From Bacillota bacterium (GTDB lineage Bacteria; Bacillota; Clostridia; Acetivibrionales; DSM-1351), in NCBI GenBank assembly GCA_023444055.1, contig JAEZRV010000087.1, positions 77,472-141,471 on the forward strand: a stretch of 64,000 nucleotides of DNA, written 5' to 3'. Positions 9,172 through 18,092 of the stretch are shown here, one piece after another. A program made the translations under genes and the position numbers. The first letter of the stretch is position 1, and the number at the start of each line of letters is the position of its first letter. Below the pieces are notes generated by a model. The model was not told the DNA's origin. It saw nothing but the letters and a program-made list of their open reading frames with translations, and ran no database searches.

Positions 9172-11193
9172 ATGATAAATAGCAGTAAAATCAACAAAAT
9201 AGTATACGGAGGAGACTATAATCCGGAGCAATGGGGCGAAGATACCTGGAAAGAGGATATGCGTTTGTTCGCATTGGCAGGAATTGATATTGTGACACTA
9301 AATGTATTTAACTGGGCTTTACTACAGCCGGATGAGAATACTTATAATTTTGAAACCTTAGATAAGATTATGAATTTGGTAAAAGCTCATGGCTTAAAAG
9401 TATGCTTGGCAACCTCGACAGCGGCACATCCTGCATGGATGGCTAAAAAGTATCCAGATATTTTAAGAACAGAGTTTAATGGTATGAAGCGTAAATTTGG
9501 TGGTAGACATAACTCCTGTCCAAACAGTTCCACTTTTCAGAAATTCTCGGTAGCACTAGTTAAGGAGTTAGCTACTCGATATAAGAATTATGATAATATT
9601 GTTGCTTGGCACATATCCAATGAATTCGGGGGAGAGTGTTTCTGCGAAAATTGTGAGAAGGCATTTAGGTTATGGCTAATAAAGAAATATAAAACCCTTA
9701 CAGAATTAAATCGAGTTTGGAATACTTCGTTTTGGGGACATACATTTTATGATTGGGACGAAGTAGTACTTCCAAATATGTTAAGTGAGCATTTTGAATA
9801 CGAGAGAACTATGTTTCAGGGGATTTCCCTAGATTATAAAAGATTCAATTCGGACAGCATGTTAGAGTGTTATAAAGCTGAGAATAACGTCATCAAGTCG
9901 ATCACTCCTGAAATTCCGATTACTACCAATTTAATGGGATTTTATAAGCCACTGGATTATCAGAAATGGACAAAATATATGGATTTTGTATCTTGGGATA
10001 GTTACCCTGCAAATGATGCTTCTATTGCTAGTATGGCTTTGAATCATGATTTAATGCGTGGATTAAAGGGTGGCATGCCATTTGCATTGATGGAACAGAC
10101 GCCAAGTGTTACAAATTGGTTGGCATATAATGCACTGAAACGTCCAAATGTAATGCGGTTATGGAGCTATCAGGCAATTGCTCACGGTTCTGATACAGTT
10201 ATGTTTTTTCAGATGAGAAGAAGTATCGGGGCTTGTGAAAAGCTTCATGGAGCAGTAATTGACCATGTAGGTAATGAGAATACAAGAGTTTTTAGGGAAA
10301 TTGCTGCATTAGGAGAAGAATTAAAACAATTAGGCGATAAAATACTAGGTTCTCGTTCTGAATCGGAAGTTGCATTGCTGTTTGACTGGGATAACTGGTG
10401 GGCAGTTGAATACTCAGCAGGACCGAGCTGTGAGCTTAAGTACCGGGATGAAGTTTTAAATTACTATACTGCACTACATGAAAGAAATATTTCAGTTGAT
10501 ATAATTGGTGTTGAGGATGAACTTGAAAAATACAAAATTGTTATAGCGCCGATTCTTTACATGACAAAGGGCAGCTATGATGAAAAAATAAGAGAATTTG
10601 TATATAACGGAGGTACTTTTATTACCACCTTCTTTAGCGGAATTGTGAATGAAAATGATTTAGTTGTAACTGGAGGATATCCGGGAAAATTAAGAGACAT
10701 CATGGGAATTTGGGTTGAAGAGATAGATGCTCTTCCAAATGGAACAGAAAATTCTTTTACATTGGGTAATGATAAGTATCCAGCAACATTACTTTGTGAT
10801 ATTATGCATTTAGAAGGTGCAGAGGCGTTAAGCTTCTATGAATCTGATTTCTATAAGAACACCCCCTGCATTACAAAGAATTATTTTGGAGATGGCACTG
10901 CTTATTATGTAGGTACCCGTTCTTGTAATGATTTTTACAGTGAGTTTTTAAAATTTATTTGTAATGAAAAGAATGTGATACCTGTATGGGAAACACCTCA
11001 TGATGTAGAAGCGACAAAAAGAATAAAGGATGGCTGCAGCTATATATTTTTGTTAAATCACTCAAATGAGTTAAAAACCATATACTCTGATAATACGTAT
11101 GTGGATTTGCTATCAAGAAAAACATACCAAAGAGGGCAGGAAATTATTTTGAAAGCAAAAGAAGTTATTATATTGGAAGAAACAGAGGTCTAA
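9172..11193 (+). CDS. Beta-galactosidase, glycoside hydrolase family 42
   Basis: 673 residues with no signal peptide, hence cytoplasmic; it hydrolyses terminal beta-D-galactose. The N-terminal TIM barrel carries the acid/base in N-E (E151, in HISNEFGG) and the nucleophile E308 (in FALMEQTPS). The zinc-type cysteine cluster of GH42 is present (C116, C156, C158, C161). A trimerisation (glutaminase-like) domain follows at about 390-600, then a small beta C-terminal domain. GAAAGGA precedes the ATG at 9172. In this locus the likely substrate is the galactose of xyloglucan side chains after fucose removal, which is an inference from neighbouring genes. The specificity could also be for galactan or galacto-oligosaccharides. 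Confidence 0.92.
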   Translation: MINSSKINKIVYGGDYNPEQWGEDTWKEDMRLFALAGIDIVTLNVFNWALLQPDENTYNFETLDKIMNLVKAHGLKVCLATSTAAHPAWMAKKYPDILRTEFNGMKRKFGGRHNSCPNSSTFQKFSVALVKELATRYKNYDNIVAWHISNEFGGECFCENCEKAFRLWLIKKYKTLTELNRVWNTSFWGHTFYDWDEVVLPNMLSEHFEYERTMFQGISLDYKRFNSDSMLECYKAENNVIKSITPEIPITTNLMGFYKPLDYQKWTKYMDFVSWDSYPANDASIASMALNHDLMRGLKGGMPFALMEQTPSVTNWLAYNALKRPNVMRLWSYQAIAHGSDTVMFFQMRRSIGACEKLHGAVIDHVGNENTRVFREIAALGEELKQLGDKILGSRSESEVALLFDWDNWWAVEYSAGPSCELKYRDEVLNYYTALHERNISVDIIGVEDELEKYKIVIAPILYMTKGSYDEKIREFVYNGGTFITTFFSGIVNENDLVVTGGYPGKLRDIMGIWVEEIDALPNGTENSFTLGNDKYPATLLCDIMHLEGAEALSFYESDFYKNTPCITKNYFGDGTAYYVGTRSCNDFYSEFLKFICNEKNVIPVWETPHDVEATKRIKDGCSYIFLLNHSNELKTIYSDNTYVDLLSRKTYQRGQEIILKAKEVIILEETEV

Positions 11194-11353
11194 GCACGAC
11201 GGCAAATACCGTTGCAAGTAGCTAAGTGCTTTTAATGCTTACCAAGTTACTAAAGCCAAATACGGTTCAAAGTCTTCGCAAGATATATATCCGTTTTTCA
11301 GGCGATAGTAATTGGTTTTGAATATTTGAATATAGAGCAGAAAGGATAAGAAT

Positions 11354-12166
11354 ATGATACACGAAGTAATAAAAATTCAGGTGGATGGTTCTCAACCAAG
11401 CACAAAGTTATATACATATATATTGGATAATTCCGCTGAAATTCAGCAAGATAGGGTAAGACCAATTGTCGTTATTTGTCCTGGAGGAGGCTATTCAATG
11501 ACATCAGACCGGGAAGCGGAGGCACTGGCTGTTAAAATAATGGCAATGGGTTATCACGCAGCAATTCTCAGATACTCATGTGCGCCTTCGGTATATCCAA
11601 CCGCATTAAAGGAATTGGCCACAGTAGTTTCCCTTTTAAGAAAAAATGCAGAAATTTGGCATATTGATAAGGATAAAATTGTTATCCAGGGTTCATCAGC
11701 AGGAGGTCACTTAGCGGCTAGTTACGGTGTATTTTGGAAGGAGGCCTTTTTGTCAGAAGCGGTAAATGAAACTACAGAGCAGCTAAAACCAAATGGGTTA
11801 GTATTAAGCTATCCAGTTATTACTTCAGGTCAATTTGCTCATCGGGGATCTTTTCAAAATTTACTTGGAGAGCATTATGATGAGCTTGTAGACAAAATGT
11901 CGCTGGAAAAGCAGGTGACTGAAGCTACTCCAAAAACATTTATATGGCATACATTGCCGGATGATTGTGTACCAGTTGAAAATTCGCTTCTTTTTGTAAT
12001 GGCGTTAAGAGAAAAAAATATACCAACGGAGTTTCATATGTATCCGGTAGGAGGACATGGGCTGGGACTAGCCAATGAAGAAACTGCCTGTCCTAATGGG
12101 TATGGAATTCAGGTAGAATGTCAAAGCTGGATTTCACTGCTTGAGCGCTGGATGAAAATTTTGTAA
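11354..12166 (+). CDS. Alpha/beta-hydrolase, probable carbohydrate acetyl esterase
   Basis: 270 residues, no signal peptide. The oxyanion loop is P-G-G-G-Y (43-47). The nucleophile elbow is G-S-S-A-G-G-H with S115, and the acid and histidine are probably D203 or D204 (in LPDDCVP) and H235 (in GGHGLGL). This pattern is that of the BD-FAE/acetyl-xylan-esterase-like hydrolases that deacetylate oligosaccharides inside the cell. AAAGGA precedes the ATG. Placed between galactosidase and fucosidase genes, a role in removing O-acetyl groups from galactose or xylose residues is plausible. The real acyl group is not known. Confidence 0.75.
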   Translation: MIHEVIKIQVDGSQPSTKLYTYILDNSAEIQQDRVRPIVVICPGGGYSMTSDREAEALAVKIMAMGYHAAILRYSCAPSVYPTALKELATVVSLLRKNAEIWHIDKDKIVIQGSSAGGHLAASYGVFWKEAFLSEAVNETTEQLKPNGLVLSYPVITSGQFAHRGSFQNLLGEHYDELVDKMSLEKQVTEATPKTFIWHTLPDDCVPVENSLLFVMALREKNIPTEFHMYPVGGHGLGLANEETACPNGYGIQVECQSWISLLERWMKIL

Positions 12167-12168
12167 TA

Positions 12169-12236
12169 ACTCGAAAATATAGTTTGTGCGAACATTGTGC
12201 TTTTTCGAGTAGGGAAAAGCCACAAGTGTCTTTTCC
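12169..12236 (+). repeat. B-family two-hairpin element after the esterase gene
   Basis: It starts three bases after the esterase stop. Hairpin 1: ACTCGAAAA (12169-12177) pairs with TTTTCGAGT (12202-12210) around the conserved loop ATAGTTTGTG...ACATTGTGC. Hairpin 2: GGAAAAG-C-CAC / GTG-T-CTTTTCC (12213-12236) with an AA loop and one mismatch. The second stem has a different sequence from the 6.9-kb copy but the same design. An A-family tandem array follows directly. Confidence 0.75.
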
Positions 12237-12257
12237 TTACTAAATGGAGGTAAATAT

Positions 12258-12356
12258 TTGAACAATGCGAAGTTTAAATTTCGTGCATTCATAGTTCCCT
12301 TCGCATATCAAAAAGCTTCGAGCAGCTTTTTGTGGATTATAGCAATCAAGCAATAA
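12258..12356 (+). CDS. A-repeat small frame 1, 32 codons
   Basis: TTG start 6 bases after TGGAGG, TAA stop at 12354-12356. The predicted peptide is basic-hydrophobic and ends in A-I-K-Q, like the frames at 57558 and 57716. Differences between copies are mostly amino-acid changing, so selection on the peptide is doubtful even though start, length and stop are kept. Confidence 0.3.
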   Translation: MNNAKFKFRAFIVPFAYQKASSSFLWIIAIKQ

Positions 12357-12415
12357 ACATACACTTTTTATTTACTAATTGTATTACTGGCAGTATCGGC
12401 CAAATGGAGGATAGC

Positions 12416-12577
12416 TTGCAAAATGCGAAGTTTACATTTCGTGCATACATCATTATCTTCGCATCTCAAAAAGCTGCGGGCAGCTTTTTGAGGATTTGGG
12501 CATCAAGCAATGACCATACACTTTTAATTATTATTTGTATTGCCGGCGGGACTGGCGATTCAACGAAATGGAGGTAA
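12416..12577 (+). CDS. A-repeat small frame 2, frameshifted extension
   Basis: Same layout as frame 1 (AATGGAGG, TTG, N-A-K-F-T-F..., QKAAGSF). A one-base deletion near codon 29 shifts the frame, so it runs on through the next spacer and stops at 12577, three bases before the fucosidase TTG. If translated, it would couple tightly to the fucosidase gene. Confidence 0.3.
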   Translation: MQNAKFTFRAYIIIFASQKAAGSFLRIWASSNDHTLLIIICIAGGTGDSTKWR

Positions 12578-12579
12578 GC

Positions 12580-14046
12580 TTGGATAAGTATTTAAAAATA
12601 ATAGACGATGTTATTGAAAATGGATTCTTTAAAGACAGTTGGGATTCTTTAATGGATTTTGAAGTGCCTGCGTGGTTTAAGAAAGCTAAGTTCGGTATTT
12701 TTATTCACTGGGGGCTTTTCAGTGTACCTGAATATTCCAATGAGTGGTATCCTAGAAATATGTACATAGAAGGCATGCCTGCTTTTGAACATCATGTTGA
12801 AACCTTTGGAAAGCAAAAAGATTTTGGATACAAGGATTTCATACCGATGTTTACTGCAAAAAAATTTGATCCAAAGGAATGGGCAAAAACATTTAAGCAA
12901 GCTGGGGCAAAGTATGTGTTTCCTGTAGCAGAGCATCACGATGGGTTTCAGATGTATAAAAGTTTAATTTCTCACTTTAATTCATACGAAATGGGGCCCA
13001 AGAGAGATGTGCTTGGAGAACTTAAGGAGGCTTTAGAGCAGGAAGGACTTGCTTTCTGCACATCATCCCATCGTGCGGAACATTGGTTTTTTATGGGACA
13101 TGGGAAAGGATCTGACAGTGACATCAACGAACCGTTGAAGCAAGGGGATTTCTATTGGCCAGCAATGCCAGAACCTGATTTACAGGATTTATTCAGTGAA
13201 CCACACCCCACAGATGAATTTTTGCAGGACTGGTTAATTCGAACCTGTGAAATAATTGATGAATACAAACCTAGGATTTTGTACTTTGACTGGTGGATTC
13301 AACACGTAGCGTTCAAACCATACCTTCGCAAACTGGTAGCATACTATTATAATAGGGGGCTTGAGTGGGGAGAACGAGTTGCAGTATGTTACAAGCATGA
13401 TGCGTTAATGTTCGGAAGCGGTATCGTAGAAGTTGAGCGTGGCAAATTTGCAGATTCCAAGCCTTATTACTGGCAGACGGATACAGCGGTGGCTAAGAAT
13501 TCCTGGTGCTACACTAATACTCTCGATTACAAAACTTCTACTGAAATAATTTGTGATCTGATTGACGTAGTCAGTAAAAATGGCAATATGTTGCTGAACA
13601 TAGGCCCTAGAGCAGATGGTTCAATTCCAGAAGCAGATGCACAAATACTAAAGGAAATCGGGGAATGGCTAAAGGTAAATGGCGAATCAATCTATAATAC
13701 TAAGGTATGGCGTAAATCCTCGGAAGGACCTACAAAGGAAATTGAGGGACAATTCAGCGATAATGAAGCTAAGAAATATACAAGTGAAGACATTCGATTT
13801 ACTGTAGCGGGGAATTGTTTGTATGCTACAGTGTTAAATTATCCAGAAGATGGGGAAGTGATAATTAAGTCGTTGGCAGAATCTGTTGACCAGAATGTTC
13901 CAGAATTTCACGGTATTATAACTTCTGTTTGCATACTTGGATTTGATGAAATCCCTGTCTGGACGAGAAATACTCAAGCATTATTCATAGAAACAAAGAC
14001 TGTAAAAAGTGATAAACCTGTAGTATTTAAAATTGAAATCAATTAG
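12580..14046 (+). CDS. Alpha-L-fucosidase, glycoside hydrolase family 29
   Basis: 488 residues, without a signal peptide. The family signature W-F-x-x-A-K-F-G-I-F-I-H-W-G is at residues 32-44, with 'AEHHDGFQMYKS' (117-128) forming the substrate pocket. The likely nucleophile is D237 in ILYFDWW. The C-terminal part is a beta domain. The TTG start at 12580 is chosen because GGAGG lies just before it; open frame extends 15 codons further upstream, through the repeat spacer, without an RBS. It would remove terminal alpha-L-fucose, the outermost sugar of fucosylated xyloglucan side chains, before the GH42 enzyme acts. The gene is convergent with the response regulator. Confidence 0.9.
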   Translation: MDKYLKIIDDVIENGFFKDSWDSLMDFEVPAWFKKAKFGIFIHWGLFSVPEYSNEWYPRNMYIEGMPAFEHHVETFGKQKDFGYKDFIPMFTAKKFDPKEWAKTFKQAGAKYVFPVAEHHDGFQMYKSLISHFNSYEMGPKRDVLGELKEALEQEGLAFCTSSHRAEHWFFMGHGKGSDSDINEPLKQGDFYWPAMPEPDLQDLFSEPHPTDEFLQDWLIRTCEIIDEYKPRILYFDWWIQHVAFKPYLRKLVAYYYNRGLEWGERVAVCYKHDALMFGSGIVEVERGKFADSKPYYWQTDTAVAKNSWCYTNTLDYKTSTEIICDLIDVVSKNGNMLLNIGPRADGSIPEADAQILKEIGEWLKVNGESIYNTKVWRKSSEGPTKEIEGQFSDNEAKKYTSEDIRFTVAGNCLYATVLNYPEDGEVIIKSLAESVDQNVPEFHGIITSVCILGFDEIPVWTRNTQALFIETKTVKSDKPVVFKIEIN

Positions 14047-14276
14047 TCAGAATGCATTCCAATTGATTTCAATAAGGATATTGATAGCATAAGCCAATTG
14101 AAAAGCAATGCAACCAAATTGATAGAGCAATACAGCCCCGTTTAATGTTATTTCATCCTCAGATAGGATACACTTTGTAACTTGATTTTGAACGTAGTAC
14201 CGCACTTTATGACTAGCTATTAGTTCTACAAGCGAATTAGTCCTATAGGTAGATTAGCTCTATAGGCGAAGCTGTG

Positions 14277-15818
14277 TCAAGTAATATTTCTTTTGCGAAA
14301 TTCGGCGGGGCTTTCGCCTACATATTTCTTAAACTTCTTATGGAAATAGTCAACATTCTTATAGCCAACAAGTTCCGAAATCTCGTAAACCTTTAAATTA
14401 TTCTGCAACAGCAGTTCTTTTGAATGATTAATTCTTACATGATCAATGTAGGAATTAAAGTTTTCGCCCAGTTTTTTATTGAATATTTTCCCAAGGTATG
14501 AACTGTTGTAACCATACAATGGTGCAATGGTTTCTAATTTAATATTTTCTCTGTAATTATGGTCAATATAGTAAACAATATCATCTAATATACTGTCACT
14601 TGAAAAATTACCAATTGCATTTATTATCATCTCAAATTGTTCAGAAAAGAAAAGCATTATTTCATATAGATAATACTTGCTGTCAATAAGGTCAATAACC
14701 GATGAATTAGTTGGAAACGGAATATCTATTGTGCTGTAAATATGATTTATGTTTTCCTTTATCTGAAGATAAATATCAGTTAAAAACAGTTTGATGTTAG
14801 ATGGATTTGTATTAGCAAAATATAAATTCTTTTTTAGTGAAGAGAGTGTATCTGCTATCATTTTGCGGTTATAGCTTTGGATATAATTACATAATAGTTT
14901 GCAGTATTCATCAGATTTAGCTTCATTTATCACAAAAAAATTATGATCTGCTTCAGGCAGCTGCTCATAACCGATTGTATGTTGATTTTGCTCACAGAAA
15001 AAACGACGGTTCATTAGGCATAGAGCATCCTGATAGGAATTGTGAATATCCTCAACTCTAGTAACCTTGCGGCCATAGGCAATAAACAACGAATCCAAAG
15101 GAGAGCCTTTCTGAGGATTTTTTTCATAATGATTAAGAAAGTTATAAAAATGATTTAATGTAAAGGTTCCTTTTAAGAGTATAATGTCTTTTTCATGGAT
15201 CTTTATGTGCTCAAAGGAGTTAGCCCTTTCATTGGATACTTTCAAAAGGTCTGCAAAATCGTAAATAAGATTGTAGGTATCTTGATTATAATTCTCATAA
15301 ATAACCACTTGGTAGTCAGTAGCTGATAATTTAATTTCTTCTAAATTAATATCAGAAACGTCACCTGAGTTAAGCAGAATATCACGAAGTATTGTATATT
15401 TTGCTTTCTCACGGTATTGATTAAGCGCAGTGGTATTCATTTGTTCTTTAAAAATATTTTCTTTTACGGTATTAACTGCATTATATAACTCATCTTCATC
15501 AATAGGTTTTGTAATATAAAATTCAACACCGTAGCGGATTGCAGTTTGAGCATATTTAAAATCGGAGAAACCGCTTAATATAATAAAATGACCCTTAAAT
15601 CCCTGTTCTCTGGCATACTGTATTACTTTTGTACCCTGTAATTTAGGCATACGTATATCCAAAAGAACTATATCAGGGTTTAGTTTCATTAAATCATTTA
15701 ATGCATCTTCACCGTTATATGCTTCTCCGCAAATGGTAAATCCAAGCTCTTCCCAATCAATAATATGTTTTATTCCTTCACAAATAATTGACTCGTCATC
15801 TGCAATAAAAACTTTCAT
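14277..15818 (-). CDS. Response regulator with AraC-type DNA-binding domain, YesN type
   Basis: 513 residues. The receiver domain (1-120) shows the acidic pair D7/D8, phosphoacceptor D54 (LLDIRMP) and K104 (YITKPID). A variable middle part follows, then a C-terminal AraC-family double helix-turn-helix (about 410-513, with 'LETIAPLYGYNSSYLGKIFNKKLGENF' type spacing). It is cotranscribed with the sensor kinase just upstream; its GGAGG lies in the last codons of the kinase gene. YesM/YesN pairs usually activate neighbouring oligosaccharide importers, so the transporter and glycosidase genes on both sides are the likely targets. Confidence 0.92.
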   Translation of the reverse strand: MKVFIADDESIICEGIKHIIDWEELGFTICGEAYNGEDALNDLMKLNPDIVLLDIRMPKLQGTKVIQYAREQGFKGHFIILSGFSDFKYAQTAIRYGVEFYITKPIDEDELYNAVNTVKENIFKEQMNTTALNQYREKAKYTILRDILLNSGDVSDINLEEIKLSATDYQVVIYENYNQDTYNLIYDFADLLKVSNERANSFEHIKIHEKDIILLKGTFTLNHFYNFLNHYEKNPQKGSPLDSLFIAYGRKVTRVEDIHNSYQDALCLMNRRFFCEQNQHTIGYEQLPEADHNFFVINEAKSDEYCKLLCNYIQSYNRKMIADTLSSLKKNLYFANTNPSNIKLFLTDIYLQIKENINHIYSTIDIPFPTNSSVIDLIDSKYYLYEIMLFFSEQFEMIINAIGNFSSDSILDDIVYYIDHNYRENIKLETIAPLYGYNSSYLGKIFNKKLGENFNSYIDHVRINHSKELLLQNNLKVYEISELVGYKNVDYFHKKFKKYVGESPAEFRKRNIT

Positions 15819-15823
15819 ATGTA

Positions 15824-17644
15824 TTAATCCTCCATGATATTATGCAAAGGAAGTGTAAGAGACACTAGCGTACCTTCAGACGGTTTGCTCTTAATTTCCA
15901 TTCCATAAGCTTCACCATAAAACAGTTTTATTCTTTTATTTATATTGTACAGTCCGATGCTAGATGTAGACTTTTTATCACGAGTATGAATACTGTTTGT
16001 CAAACTATAAAGTTCTTCTTCCGTCATTCCAAGTCCATTGTCAGATATATCAATCAGCAAAAGCTCATTTTCTTTTGTTTTTACATCAATAACAATCTGC
16101 CCATTGTTATCGGTGCCTTCAAGACCGTGCAGGATAGCATTTTCAACTATCGGCTGCAATAGTAGAGGAAGAATCTGATAGTCTTCTAAGTTCATATTCT
16201 CCTCTATGTTTAATGTATAGTTAACTCGATCGCTGAATCTCAGCTTTTGTATAGTTAGATAAATTGATATGTAATCCAACTCTTTTTTTAATGTAGTGGA
16301 GGAGGAGCCTGTGTTTTCTAAAACATAGTGCATAGACTTTCCCAATAATTTAATGACATTGGCGACTTCTTTATTTCCTTCTGTATGTGCTTTCATACGT
16401 ATGGTTTCCAATGTATTATATAAGAAATGCGGATTTATTTGGCTTGCCAGCATCTTAAATTCCATCTTTTGCTGTTGGTTTATTAAGTCTTGTTCCTTAA
16501 TCTTTGCTTCATACATTTTTGCATCCATCTGCTGTATGCTTTTTATCATCACCTTCAGATCGGCATAAACTTCAGATAATTCATCTTGACCCACAAAATT
16601 GTCTATGATATTGTAATTGCCCATACTGACCTTGTGCATCTCTCTTCGCAGTGTAATAATACGCGTACTGAATTTATTTGTAAACTGATTAATTATTAAA
16701 AAGGGTAGTGCAGAAGCTAGCAGCATAGTGGCAGCACATAACAAAATTATACGGTTGACATCGGGAAAAGCATTAAAGTCTAAAGTAGATATATAAATCC
16801 TGTCTTTAGATGCGTAAGGAAGCAACGTGGAGATGCTTGCAATACTTTTTTTATTTTCATAGGACAGTTCACCTGAATATTGATATTGTCTTTTGTCGTA
16901 GTCAATGGGTGTTGCTGCATATTCTCCAGATAAATTTCTCTGTGTACTGAAAAATACAGGATCTTTATTCACTGATACTATTCTAAGCAGGGAGTTATTC
17001 TGTACTCTGTTTTTTAAATAATTATTGCTTATTGTAATTTTCAACACCGCATATTCATTTGTTGATAAAATTGGTATTCGTCTAATCAAACTTAGTTCCT
17101 GAGAAATGTGATTCCAGTAGTCAAGAGAGTTTAAACTTTTCCAAGTAATATCAGCATGATTTATTGCCCTCTGATACCAATCATTTTTCTCAATCTCTTT
17201 AGTTACAGGTACTATAGAGGAATATTGTATTATTGAGTCATACTTATATAAAGTGGGATTGGTTGTATAAATTTTGATAGAGGATATACAAGCATTTCTA
17301 CTGATAAAATCTTTTAATTTAGTATAATTGTAGCAGCTTTTGTCAGCCTCCTGCTTACTGTTGTAGCGAGTTGATAGAAGGTTCTGCAAACCTTTATCAT
17401 TAAAAATTTCATCAGATATATTATAAACTGATGTGGTTACGTCTAATAAAATTGACTTAACACGGACATTATCTGCTACAATTTGATTCTGATAATGATT
17501 TAATAGTAGCGTTCTAGTATAAAATATTAAGAAAAAACCAATGAAAAGAATTGGTATTAAAAGGGCACTACAATATATAAAGTTTAATTGCTTCTTTACC
17601 TTCGTATTAGGAAATATCTTTCTAAAAAAAGTTAATTTCTTCAT
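15824..17644 (-). CDS. Sensor histidine kinase, YesM type
   Basis: 606 residues from the ATG at 17644, which has AGGAAGAG upstream; an open frame extends 15 codons further without an RBS. There are two membrane spans (about 20-42 and 298-319) enclosing an extracellular sensing region of about 255 residues, then a HAMP-like linker and coiled coil. The His_kinase domain has Q-I-N-P-H-F-L-Y-N-T-L (phospho-His H406), and the ATPase domain has N-x-x-x-N 'PIVENAILHG' and 'DNGLGM'. It probably senses the imported oligosaccharide or its binding protein outside the cell and phosphorylates the regulator encoded 5 bases downstream. Confidence 0.92.
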   Translation of the reverse strand: MKKLTFFRKIFPNTKVKKQLNFIYCSALLIPILFIGFFLIFYTRTLLLNHYQNQIVADNVRVKSILLDVTTSVYNISDEIFNDKGLQNLLSTRYNSKQEADKSCYNYTKLKDFISRNACISSIKIYTTNPTLYKYDSIIQYSSIVPVTKEIEKNDWYQRAINHADITWKSLNSLDYWNHISQELSLIRRIPILSTNEYAVLKITISNNYLKNRVQNNSLLRIVSVNKDPVFFSTQRNLSGEYAATPIDYDKRQYQYSGELSYENKKSIASISTLLPYASKDRIYISTLDFNAFPDVNRIILLCAATMLLASALPFLIINQFTNKFSTRIITLRREMHKVSMGNYNIIDNFVGQDELSEVYADLKVMIKSIQQMDAKMYEAKIKEQDLINQQQKMEFKMLASQINPHFLYNTLETIRMKAHTEGNKEVANVIKLLGKSMHYVLENTGSSSTTLKKELDYISIYLTIQKLRFSDRVNYTLNIEENMNLEDYQILPLLLQPIVENAILHGLEGTDNNGQIVIDVKTKENELLLIDISDNGLGMTEEELYSLTNSIHTRDKKSTSSIGLYNINKRIKLFYGEAYGMEIKSKPSEGTLVSLTLPLHNIMED

Positions 17645-17767
17645 AATAATGTCTCTTCCTATAAATAATATTGCTAAAAACTTACACATTATAGTAAAAA
17701 ACAGAGATAATTAGAAAGTAAGCTATAACGTTCTGATTTTGCAATTTATTATATTGTAACATAAATA

Positions 17768-17976
17768 AATCGAAAGTATAGTTAGTTCTTACATGGTGAA
17801 CTTTCGATTTTCAAAAAACGCAAGCGTTTTTTGCTGGTATGGGTGGTTAGTTCTTACATGGTGAACTTTCGATTTTCAAAAAACGCAAGCGTTTTTTGCT
17901 GGTATGGGTGGTTGGTTCTTACATGGTAAACTTTCGATTCTCAAAAAACGCAAGCGTTTTTTGCTGGTATGGGTGG
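17768..17976 (+). repeat. B-family element expanded as three 65-bp tandem units
   Basis: Hairpin 1 occurs once: AATCGAAAGT (17768-17777) with ACTTTCGATT (17800-17809), loop ATAGTTAGTT...ACATGGTGA. Hairpin 2 (CAAAAAACGC/GCGTTTTTTG) occurs three times at 17812-17833, 17877-17898 and 17942-17963, exactly 65 bases apart. Each is followed by GCTGGTATGGGTGGT. The C-to-A and G-to-T changes in stem 1, relative to the 28.9-kb copy, keep the base pair. The array separates the divergently transcribed sensor kinase and GH31 genes; the rest of this 450-base gap is AT-rich with no other clear signal. Confidence 0.85.
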
Positions 17977-18092
17977 TATTAAATAAAAAACTCTGAAAAT
18001 GAAAGTGTATTAACTAGAATAATTAAGGTATTTTACTTCTAAAGTATATATTATAATTACGGTTGAGTTATGTGTGAAAGGAGTAGTTTAAT

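Larger units (their letters stand above)
12242..12582 (+). repeat. A-family tandem leader array (two units) ending at the fucosidase start
   Basis: Two units of about 158 bases (start codons at 12258 and 12416), each with A-ATGGAGG, a TTG and a 32-codon frame containing two hairpins: ATGCGAAG/CTTCGCAT around about 26 bases, then CAAAAAGCT...AGCTTTTTG with a tiny loop. The next spacer repeats 'TACACTTTT...GGAGGTAAGC' and ends exactly at the TTG of the fucosidase gene at 12580 (164 bases further). The real gene therefore occupies the position of a third repeat frame. Near-identical units precede the glycerate kinase gene at 57.5 kb. Confidence 0.8.

Noticed and set aside
12332..12415. Upstream extension of the second A-unit frame to an ATG at 12332
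   Set aside because: That ATG lies within the previous unit's second hairpin without an RBS; the TTG at 12416 has TGGAGG-type spacing shared by all units.
17780..17976. CRISPR-like array (65-bp regular repeats)
   Set aside because: The units are contiguous with no unique spacers, and no cas genes are near; they are tandem duplications of a hairpin element.
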